Positions 15,250 to 21,762 of a stretch of DNA of 64,000 nt are shown here, piece after piece; the first letter of the stretch is position 1, and the number at the start of each line of letters is the position of its first letter. The notes beneath the pieces were generated by a model. The model was not told the origin of the DNA and ran no database searches. It was given only the letters and a program-made list of their open reading frames with translations. The stretch spans positions 6,280 to 70,279 of the forward strand of contig CAZMCC010000006.1 in the NCBI GenBank assembly GCA_964564695.1. The letters are read 5' to 3'. The DNA comes from CAZMCC01 sp964564695. Its GTDB lineage: Bacteria > Planctomycetota > Phycisphaerae > Phycisphaerales > UBA1924. The position numbers and the translations under genes were made by a program.

Positions 15250-15783
15250 ATGTCCACCGCAACGGTCACGGTCAAGGGCGACGACGGTTCCAGCCGCGTC
15301 GTCTCGTTCAACCTCGGTCGGCTGCTCAAGATCGAGCGGGCTGTGGGCAAGGGTGTCAACGAGTTCGTGTTCGGCGAGCTCGGCCCGTTCATGCAGCAGA
15401 CGGCGGAGATCACGGCGACCGAGCCGTTCGACCCCGACGCCAACAAGGACAGCGACGTCGGCGGCTTGGACGCGGCGGAAGCGGGCGGCGAAGAGCCGGC
15501 AGCGGCCGCGGCCGAGCCCAAGGCCGTAGACCCGGCGGAGCTGCAGCGACGGCGCGAGGAGACGATCAAGGCGCTGCGGAAGGTGAGCCTGGTCACGGTC
15601 ACGTCCTTCATCGCCGGCTGCCTCGACGTCGATCCCGAGAAGCTGCAGGCGGTGGTCGGTCCGGCGCGCCTGATGGGCGTGTTCTTCGACCTGGCCAGCC
15701 CCTTCATCGCCGCCGTCGGCGTGATCAACAGCGGCGAGGAGCCCCCCACTACGGACCCTCGGGCGCCCGCGTCCGCGGCCTGA
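15250..15783 (+). CDS. Tail assembly chaperone, lambda gpG-like
   Basis: 177 residues; ATG 15250 with GGAGAAG upstream. An N-terminal beta part (TATVTVKGDDGSSRVVSFNLGRLLKIERAVGKG) is followed by an acidic Ala-rich linker and a helical C-terminal half (RRREETIKALRKVSLVTVTSFIAGCLDVDPEKLQAV). It sits exactly between the tail tube and the tape measure, where siphophages encode gpG and gpGT. The next open frame has no usable start codon and is reached by a -1 shift at the C6 run near this gene's end. The assignment is mainly positional. Confidence 0.72.
   Translation: MSTATVTVKGDDGSSRVVSFNLGRLLKIERAVGKGVNEFVFGELGPFMQQTAEITATEPFDPDANKDSDVGGLDAAEAGGEEPAAAAAEPKAVDPAELQRRREETIKALRKVSLVTVTSFIAGCLDVDPEKLQAVVGPARLMGVFFDLASPFIAAVGVINSGEEPPTTDPRAPASAA
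15742..15748 (+). other. Predicted -1 ribosomal frameshift site (C6 run)
   Basis: In-frame codons GAG CCC CCC ACT contain six C (15742-15747). A tRNA-Pro on the second CCC can slip back one base and still pair fully, continuing CAC TAC GGA CCC into the downstream frame. That frame then stays open to 16106. This is the position where gpG/gpGT frameshifting occurs in most siphophages. Confidence 0.65.
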
Positions 15784-16106
15784 GCGCCCGGGAGCTGCGG
15801 GCGTGGGCGATCGTGGAGCTGGGGCTCAGGCCCGCCGAGCTCGAGGAGCTCGGCCCCGACGAGCTGCCGCCGCTCTACACCGCCTGGGGCCGCCGCCAGG
15901 AGCGTGAGGACTTCCGGGCCGGCGTGCTCGCCAGCATCGTGGCCAACGCCAACCGAGACCCCAAGAAGACGCGGCCGTTCACGCCGGCGTCGTTCTTTCC
16001 ATCCCTCGCGGAGTTCTTCCCGCCCGACGAACCGGAGGACGACGAGGGAGTCGTGCGCAAGCTGGAAGCCGCTCTCGGCGGCGCCGGTGAAAGGAGCTCG
16101 TCATGA
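15747..16106 (+). CDS. Tail chaperone T-domain, made as a -1 frameshift fusion (gpGT)
   Basis: This frame gives about 119 residues (HYGPSGARVRGLSARELRAWAIVELGLRPAELEELG...), but near its beginning it has no ATG, GTG or TTG. Only a CTG overlaps the upstream TGA. The conserved-looking segment LSARELRAWAIVELGLRPAEL starts right at that overlap. The simplest reading is that it is translated only as the C-terminal part of a gpG-gpGT fusion of about 285 aa. The stop overlaps the tape-measure ATG (ATGA at 16103-16106). Such T domains recruit the tape measure during tail assembly. Confidence 0.7.
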   Translation, partial: HYGPSGARVRGLSARELRAWAIVELGLRPAELEELGPDELPPLYTAWGRRQEREDFRAGVLASIVANANRDPKKTRPFTPASFFPSLAEFFPPDEPEDDEGVVRKLEAALGGAGERSSS

Positions 16107-18622
16107 GCCGTATCGGCAGCTCGCTCGCCCTGGGCGCGATCCGCATCGACCTGATCGCCGACATCGCCAAGTTCGTGTCGGGCTCGAAGGCCGGCACAAA
16201 GGAGCTCCTGAAGTGGCGCGACAGCGCGAAGTCGGCGGTGAAGGACGTCGGCGCCCACGTCAACGCCGCGGCCAAGACGTTCGTGAACATGAAGACCGCG
16301 ATCCTGGGCGTCGGCGTCGCCCTCGGCGCGATGCAGGTCGCCCGCGGGCTCGACGCGGCCGCGGACAAGGTCGACCAGCTGGGCAAGGCCGCCAAGCGCC
16401 TCGGCGTCGGGGTCGAGCAGCTCTCCGCCCTGCGTTTCGCGGCCGGCGAATCAGGGGTTGAGTTCGAGTCGCTGGCGAAGATGGCGGCGCGGGCCGGTCG
16501 CACGGTCGCCGAGATGGTGGACAACGGGAAGACGTTCGCCCGCGTCGGCCGCATCAACGTGGCGCTGACCGACGCCGCCGGCAACGTGCGGAACATCGCC
16601 GACCTGCTCCCCGACCTGGCCCGCGGCATCGAGTCGGCCGGCAGCGAGGCGGCGCAGCTCAACCTCGCGCAGAAGTTCTTCGGCCGCGACGGCGCCGAGG
16701 GGTTCATCACGTTCCTGAAGGAGAGCGGCACGTTCGTCAAGGGCCTGGCCGACCAGACCGAGCGTGCCCGCAAGCTGGGCGTCATCTTCACCGACGAGCA
16801 GGTCGAGAAGCTCACCGCGTACCGCGACGCCGTCGGGCGTGTGCAGGAGGCCTGGCTGGGCGTCAAGGTCAAGATGATGACCGAGGTCGCGCCCGCGCTG
16901 ACGCGGATGCTCGACGACATGGCACTGCGCACCGCGGCGATCCCGCGGACCGCGGGCGCCATCGCCGCGGCGCTCGGCGCGTCCGGCACGTCCGACGCCC
17001 AGGGGCGGCTCGCCGGCCGGCTGCTGTCGTCGGTGGGCGCCGGCGTCAGGGACGTGCTGCTGACGTCCGCGCGTGCGTCCGCCAACCTGTTCGTGACCAT
17101 CCTCACCGAGGGTGTGCGTGCCGCCGGCGTGACGATGGCGATCGAGTTCGGCAAGGCGCTGCGGGGCACGTTCCCGTGGATCGACATACTGGCCGGGGAC
17201 GCGACGACGGGCAGCGCCGCCGAGGTGGCGAGGCTCAAGAAGCAGCGTGCGGCGCTGCTGACGGCGCAAGGGCAGGTCGCCGCCATGCCCAAGACGGACC
17301 CCAGCTCTATCTGGCACTACTCGCCGGATGCCGCTCGAGTCCGATCCGGGCTGGACAGCAGAGTTGAGGAGGTTCTCAACCGCCGGGGCGGCACGGTCGA
17401 AGAGGCGGTTGCCGCTCTCGACAAGCTGATCGCCGCACGAGAGCGGTATGTGCAGCTCGACGAGGGGGCCGTGGCGCAGCAGCGGGCCCAGGCCCTGGCC
17501 GAAAGCGCCCGGCGCGTGGCCGAGTCCTGGACCACCGGGATGATGGACGTCGAGCGGGCGATCGCGGGCGCCTCCGACGCGATCGACAAGCTGAACACCA
17601 ACTTCGCGAGCAGCCCTGCCGGCGAGCTGCTCGGGCCGCCAGTGACCGACGGCGGGTCCACGGCCAGGCAGGAGGCGAAGCGCCAGTACGACGAGTTCGT
17701 CAACTCCCTGCGGCAGCTGCGGGACACCGGCGTGCAGGTGTGGGACGCCTACACCAAGAAGGTCGAGGCCGGGCTGAAGAAGACGGAGCCGCTCTACAAG
17801 GCGAACGTCAAGCGAGTGCAGGATCTCCGCGAGGAGCTCGACGCGCTGACCGCCAGCCTCGATCCCTACGCCGAGCGGACGAAGATGGCGGCCGTCGCGC
17901 TCGAGGGGTGGAAGGCGGGGCTGATCACGCTCGAGGAATACAGCGCCCTGATCGACAAGATCTACGCGAAGGCCAAGAACCTGGGGGACAAGGCGAAGGA
18001 CACGTTCGGCGACAAGGTGCAGGACGCCATCACGGGGTTCAGCGACAACGCCAGCGACGCGCTGGCGGACCTGGCGATGGGCGCGGACGTGAGCTTCGAG
18101 GCCATCGCCGAAAGCTTCAACAAGATGCTGTTGAAGATGGCGATCAACGAGCTGGCCATGCGGCCGCTGTTCGCGGCGCTGGGATCGGCCATCGGCACTC
18201 CGCTCGGGACGACGCCGGCGGGCACGCCGACCGCACCGAAGGAAAGCGCCCACGGCAATGCGTTTGGTCCTGGCGGCATCATCCCCTTTGCGTCCGGTGG
18301 CATCGTGTCGCGGCCGACCTACTTCCGGTTCGCGCGTGGCACCGGGTTGATGGGCGAGGCGGGGCCCGAGGCCATCATGCCGCTCACCCGGATTGGCGGC
18401 GACCTGGGCGTGAAGGCCTCGGGAGGCGGCGTGCTGGTGCAGGTCATCGACCAGCGCTCCGGCGGCGCCCCGGTCGGGGTCAGCGAATCGACGGGCGGGG
18501 ACGGGCGCCGCCAGATCTCCATCCTGATCCGCGACGAGGTCCGGCGGCAGATCACCGGGGGCGGCCTCGACCAGGCGATGGACGCCAACTACGGGGTCCG
18601 GCGCCGCCCGGCGGGGCGATAA
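16103..18622 (+). CDS. Phage tail tape measure protein
   Basis: 839 residues that set tail length and are ejected with DNA. Long helical and coiled-coil stretches alternate with hydrophobic segments (FVNMKTAILGVGVALGAMQVA; TAAIPRTAGAIAAALGAS). The C-terminus carries the lambda gpH-like signature: FEAIAESFNKMLLKMAINELAMRPLF, then GGIIPFASGGIVSRPTYF, GLMGEAGPEAIMPLTR. At roughly 0.15 nm per residue it would give a tail of about 120-130 nm (general rule, inference). It is the first gene after the chaperone frames. Confidence 0.93.
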   Translation: MSRIGSSLALGAIRIDLIADIAKFVSGSKAGTKELLKWRDSAKSAVKDVGAHVNAAAKTFVNMKTAILGVGVALGAMQVARGLDAAADKVDQLGKAAKRLGVGVEQLSALRFAAGESGVEFESLAKMAARAGRTVAEMVDNGKTFARVGRINVALTDAAGNVRNIADLLPDLARGIESAGSEAAQLNLAQKFFGRDGAEGFITFLKESGTFVKGLADQTERARKLGVIFTDEQVEKLTAYRDAVGRVQEAWLGVKVKMMTEVAPALTRMLDDMALRTAAIPRTAGAIAAALGASGTSDAQGRLAGRLLSSVGAGVRDVLLTSARASANLFVTILTEGVRAAGVTMAIEFGKALRGTFPWIDILAGDATTGSAAEVARLKKQRAALLTAQGQVAAMPKTDPSSIWHYSPDAARVRSGLDSRVEEVLNRRGGTVEEAVAALDKLIAARERYVQLDEGAVAQQRAQALAESARRVAESWTTGMMDVERAIAGASDAIDKLNTNFASSPAGELLGPPVTDGGSTARQEAKRQYDEFVNSLRQLRDTGVQVWDAYTKKVEAGLKKTEPLYKANVKRVQDLREELDALTASLDPYAERTKMAAVALEGWKAGLITLEEYSALIDKIYAKAKNLGDKAKDTFGDKVQDAITGFSDNASDALADLAMGADVSFEAIAESFNKMLLKMAINELAMRPLFAALGSAIGTPLGTTPAGTPTAPKESAHGNAFGPGGIIPFASGGIVSRPTYFRFARGTGLMGEAGPEAIMPLTRIGGDLGVKASGGGVLVQVIDQRSGGAPVGVSESTGGDGRRQISILIRDEVRRQITGGGLDQAMDANYGVRRRPAGR

Positions 18623-18711
18623 CTCACATCTTGCCTTGAACGGCAGTTCGTGATAAGGTTTGGTGGGCAGGAAGCTCGGCCGGAGCACGGATCGCTCCTG
18701 AAAGCCCACCC

Positions 18712-19221
18712 ATGAAGAACAGCAGATTCGCCCTGGTGTGCCTCGCGGCCTGCGTCGTGGTGCTCTCGTCGTGCGGACCCAAGCAGCGGATGACGGTGTT
18801 CGATCCCGCCGAGTATGAGCCCTTCGATCGAACAGGCACCGGCGTCATCGAGGGCCAGGCGTTCATCCGTAAGCAGGGCGGCGGGGTGGTCACGGCGGCC
18901 GGCGGCGAGGTCAGCATTCGTCCGGCAACGCGTTTTTCGGACGAGTGGTACCAGCGTTCCGTGCTGGGGAATGAGGAGTTAGACCCAGCGCCACCCGAGG
19001 TGATGAAGTACTGGCAAGCCACGATCGCCGACGCGGATGGCCGCTTCAGCTTCGAAGGCCTGCCCGCGGGCGAGTACTACGTGACGTCGCTGATCAAGTG
19101 GGAAGTTCCCGTCGGCTACTACGGCGGGGGCGTGGCATCGACCCGCACAGAGGCGTATGTCGCCCACGCGAAGGCCACCGTCAAGGACGGCCAGGTCACC
19201 CGCGCGATCGTGACCCGATGA
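18712..19221 (+). CDS. Prophage lipoprotein with carboxypeptidase-regulatory-like fold
   Basis: 169 residues with an N-terminal signal peptide ending in lipobox LSSC (Cys 21). The body contains a beta-sandwich pattern like carboxypeptidase regulatory or Cna-B domains: GVIEGQAFIRKQGGGVVTAAGGEVSIRP and ATIADADGRFSFEGLPAGEYYVTSLIKWEVPVGYY. The upstream spacer (18623-18711) is less GC-rich than its surroundings, as expected of an independently promoted gene inserted in a tail operon. It overlaps the HIRAN gene (ATGA). A lysogenic-conversion (moron) role is likely but unproven. Confidence 0.65.
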   Translation: MKNSRFALVCLAACVVVLSSCGPKQRMTVFDPAEYEPFDRTGTGVIEGQAFIRKQGGGVVTAAGGEVSIRPATRFSDEWYQRSVLGNEELDPAPPEVMKYWQATIADADGRFSFEGLPAGEYYVTSLIKWEVPVGYYGGGVASTRTEAYVAHAKATVKDGQVTRAIVTR

Positions 19222-19739
19222 CCCTCGCGGTAAGCCAGCAACTCACCGGCTGCGGCGTGCTCGTTCTCGCGGGGATCGTGCTCCTGCTTGGCGCGCGATG
19301 GGCGCTGCGACCGAAGGGACGTAAACACCAACCACCCGATGACGGGCTCGTGCTGGCCGTGACGTTCGAGACCAACGTCAAGCGGAAGCGTCGCACGAAG
19401 TCGGGCAAGGCCCGGGTTGCCGAGCCCGACCAGATCTTCACGAAGATCCGTGGCGTCCAACGACGTCGCGGCGCGGTGGACAACTGTGAGGCGGGCGAGC
19501 TCTTGCAGCTTGTTCGTGAACCGGGCAACAAGGCCGACTCGGACGCCATCATGGTGTTCAACGACGAGGGTGAACAGGTCGGGTACTTGAGCAAGGAACT
19601 GGCCGAGCAGCTCGCCCCGGCGATCGACAGCGGCGTGCGATACGCGGCCCGCGTGCTCGAGGTCACAGGCCAGGAGCACGACAACCCCGGCGTCAACATC
19701 GAAGTTTGGCGAGTCGGCGAACCCTCCGCTCCCCGGTAG
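19218..19739 (+). CDS. Membrane-anchored HIRAN-domain protein
   Basis: 173 residues. Residues about 10-28 form a transmembrane helix (GCGVLVLAGIVLLLGARWAL). Residues about 75-160 match the HIRAN domain: FTKIRGVQRRRGAVDNC, GELLQLVREPGNKADSDAIMVFND, GEQVGYLSKELAEQLAPAID, YAARVLEVTG. HIRAN domains bind DNA ends in Rad5/HLTF and also occur alone in phages and bacteria. An N-terminal membrane anchor is unusual. The start overlaps the lipoprotein stop, so the two envelope proteins form a cargo pair. It ends CGG TAG TAT, part of a recurring post-stop motif. Confidence 0.7.
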   Translation: MTLAVSQQLTGCGVLVLAGIVLLLGARWALRPKGRKHQPPDDGLVLAVTFETNVKRKRRTKSGKARVAEPDQIFTKIRGVQRRRGAVDNCEAGELLQLVREPGNKADSDAIMVFNDEGEQVGYLSKELAEQLAPAIDSGVRYAARVLEVTGQEHDNPGVNIEVWRVGEPSAPR

Positions 19740-19741
19740 TA

Positions 19742-19786
19742 TCGGCCAACCCTCCGGTGGATACGCGGGGGTAGGAGCTTGGCCGA
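19742..19786 (+). promoter_or_regulatory. Inverted repeat enclosing the ribosome site of the next gene
   Basis: TCGGCCAA (19742-19749) is perfectly complementary to TTGGCCGA (19779-19786). The second arm contains the TTG start codon of the downstream gene, and the AGGAG sits in the loop. Folding would hide the start codon. Confidence 0.4.
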
Positions 19787-20492
19787 TGCGGTTTGGCCTG
19801 TCTCGCTCACGCAGGCCCCCATCACAGCGCGACTGACCGGACGGGACGAGCCCGCGGTGGTCACCACGGCCATGTCGGCCGGCCCGCCCAAGGCCCGCCG
19901 CCGCTACACCGCCAGGTGGGAGACCTGGTCGATCCTGCTCCGCTTCACGCGGCTGCAGCTCGAGACGTTCAACGCGTTCCACCGCGACACCGTCCAGGCC
20001 GGCGCCCTGCCGTTCGAGTGGCGGCACCCCGAGACCGGCAACCAGATCGACTTCCGCTTCATCGGCGACCCGCCGCAGAAGAAGGCGAACGCCCCTCGCA
20101 ACGCCGGCAAGACGGACGTGTGGGACGTCGAGTTCCAGCTGATGACGATCCCGGGCACCGAGGTCACCGGCAGCGAGCCGCCGCCCGAGGACCCGCCCGA
20201 CCCCATCATCGAGATGTACGCGATGGCGTTCGACCCACCGACCCCGGCGGAGCCCGAGGGCGCCGGCGGCGCGGAGCTCGAGTTCTTCCTGGTCCGCGAG
20301 GCGATCGCCGCCGAGCCCGACGTGGTCGTGTGGATCACGCAGCTGCCGTTCGACCCGCCGGGCGTCAGCGACGACGGCGACGTCGGCTTCAGCAGCGAGC
20401 TGGTCCTCAGCGGAACGGAGCCCGGCGGCGGGTCCACCAGGTACAGCACCGGTGACACCGCGCCGGGCGGTGGCGGGGAGTCATCGTCCTAG
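19779..20492 (+). CDS. Phage minor tail protein, 237 aa
   Basis: Residues 5 to about 120 match a widespread but unnamed phage tail family: WPVSLTQAPITARLTGRDEPAVVTTAMSAGPPKARRRYTARWETWS, LLRFTRLQLETFNAFHRDTVQAGALPFEWRHPETGN, WDVEFQLMTIPG. Such genes stand between the tape measure and DUF1833/NlpC genes. The C-terminal 110 residues are acidic and Pro/Gly-rich. The start is uncertain: TTG 19779 keeps the conserved N-terminus but is only one base after AGGAG and lies in an inverted repeat. Confidence 0.7.
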   Translation: MADAVWPVSLTQAPITARLTGRDEPAVVTTAMSAGPPKARRRYTARWETWSILLRFTRLQLETFNAFHRDTVQAGALPFEWRHPETGNQIDFRFIGDPPQKKANAPRNAGKTDVWDVEFQLMTIPGTEVTGSEPPPEDPPDPIIEMYAMAFDPPTPAEPEGAGGAELEFFLVREAIAAEPDVVVWITQLPFDPPGVSDDGDVGFSSELVLSGTEPGGGSTRYSTGDTAPGGGGESSS

Positions 20493-20548
20493 TCGTTTGA
20501 CAACCGCGCCCAGGACGTGGCGTGGAGCTTTACACACGGAGGTTCACC

Positions 20549-20986
20549 ATGTCGGGTCTGAACGTCAGCCACACCACTTCCGCCGCGATCGCCACCGGCT
20601 CGGGATCGACCAAGACGATCCTCGAGTACACGGCGCCGGCCAGCGGCGGCGCCCGCATCAAGCGGGCCCGCATCACCTTCGACGGCGTCACACCCACCGG
20701 GCCCAAGGGGCTGTGCCTCTTCCGCAAGGGCGCGACCACCGGCACCGGCACCAACCGCGGGCCCATCAAGGTCAGCGGCCACACCGGCAGCGTCGTCGGC
20801 ACGGGCAAGGAGAACTTCACGGTCGAGCCCACCGGCGGTTCGCTCGTGCACTCCGAGCTGGCCCACCCGCAGAACGGGTGCGAGATGTCGCGGGAGGTCA
20901 TCCTCAACCCCGGCGAGACGTTCAACGTCGCGGTCAACATCGGCACCGGCGTGAACGCCACCGTCACGCTCGACATCGAGGAGTGA
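20549..20986 (+). CDS. Beta-rich virion-type protein, 145 aa
   Basis: The ATG at 20549 follows GGAGG by 6 bases. The product is Gly/Thr-rich with an all-beta look: SHTTSAAIATGSGSTKTILEYTAP, ARIKRARITFDGVTPTGPKGLCLFRKG, and ends GETFNVAVNIGTGVNATVTLDIEE. It resembles trimeric decoration or tail accessory proteins but no named family was recognised. It is encoded between two tail-tip genes, so a tail role is probable. Confidence 0.6.
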   Translation: MSGLNVSHTTSAAIATGSGSTKTILEYTAPASGGARIKRARITFDGVTPTGPKGLCLFRKGATTGTGTNRGPIKVSGHTGSVVGTGKENFTVEPTGGSLVHSELAHPQNGCEMSREVILNPGETFNVAVNIGTGVNATVTLDIEE

Positions 20987-20990
20987 GCCC

Positions 20991-21470
20991 ATCGCCCGCT
21001 CGCTCTCCACCGCCGCCAAACGCGCCATCTACGCCGCCCAGACCGGCGAGGTGTTCGTGTTCCTGCTCACGCTGCGGCACCCGAGCTTCGCCGATGACAT
21101 CCTGGTCTGCTCGGACTCGGCCAACGTGGTCAGCCTCGGCCGCATCTTCCGGCCCTTCCCCTTCGAGATCGACCTGGTCAACGAGGAGGAGGGCCCGGTC
21201 AGCGTGCAGCTGCGCATCTGCAACGTCGACCGGCGCATCGTGCAGGAGGTCCGCTCCATTCCCTCGGGGTCGATCGACGTCGTCGTCGAGCTCGTGCTGG
21301 CGAGCAGCCCCCACCTGCGCGAGGCGGGCCCGCTGACCTTCACCCTCCGCGACGTCGCGTACGACGAGCTCGTCGTCGAGGGGGAGCTGAAGTTCGAGGA
21401 CTTCCTGAACGAGCCGTGGCCGCAGCACACCATGACCCCGGGCCGGTTCCCCGGGATGTTCGCCGGATAG
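20991..21470 (+). CDS. DUF1833 tail protein, apparent AUC start
   Basis: The conserved DUF1833 opening (STAAKRAIYAAQTGEVFVFLLTLRHPSFADDILVCSD) is encoded from 20991, but between the in-frame stop at 20952 and GTG 21051 there is no ATG, GTG or TTG. GAGGAG at 20978-20983 stands 7 bases before ATC 20991, an ideal distance. Starting at GTG 21051 would remove about 20 conserved residues. The rest reads PFPFEIDLVNEEEGPVSVQLRICNVDRRI and ends LNEPWPQHTMTPGRFPGMF. DUF1833 proteins stand before NlpC/P60 tail genes, as here. A base error in the assembly is the main alternative to a true AUC start. Confidence 0.8.
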   Translation: MARSLSTAAKRAIYAAQTGEVFVFLLTLRHPSFADDILVCSDSANVVSLGRIFRPFPFEIDLVNEEEGPVSVQLRICNVDRRIVQEVRSIPSGSIDVVVELVLASSPHLREAGPLTFTLRDVAYDELVVEGELKFEDFLNEPWPQHTMTPGRFPGMFAG

Positions 21471-21480
21471 GAGGTCGCCC

Positions 21481-21762
21481 ATGATCACGACTATCCCCCG
21501 CGCCGCCGGCGAGCTGGTCAAGGGCACCTGGATGCCTCAGCGCCTGGGGCGCACCGGCGATCGACGGCTGGTCATCCACGTGTCGTGCCCCAAGTGCGGC
21601 GCCAAGGGCTCGATCGACCGCGAGGACCCGGACTGCGGGCACACCGTCAACAGCCTGGGGCACGTCGCCCCCAAGCTCACCTGCCCGGACCCCGCCTGCG
21701 GCTGGGAGGGCGTCGTACGCCTCGGGGGCTTCGGCCGCGGAGCAGGTGAACAGTGCGGCTGA
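21481..21762 (+). CDS. Zinc-ribbon phage protein, 93 aa
   Basis: The ATG at 21481 has AGGAGG upstream. Cys pairs CPKCG and CPDPAC, with an intervening CGH, predict a zinc ribbon over residues about 36-75. The remainder is basic and glycine-rich. The last 10 bases overlap the start of the giant tail gene. No catalytic signature is seen. It may be a small tail-tip assembly factor, but this is positional inference only. Confidence 0.6.
   Translation: MITTIPRAAGELVKGTWMPQRLGRTGDRRLVIHVSCPKCGAKGSIDREDPDCGHTVNSLGHVAPKLTCPDPACGWEGVVRLGGFGRGAGEQCG

Noticed and set aside
18635..18660. A promoter before the lipoprotein gene from TTGAAC and GATAAG
   Set aside because: The two elements are only about 11 bases apart, too close for a standard promoter; the AT-richer spacer is noted but no promoter is called.
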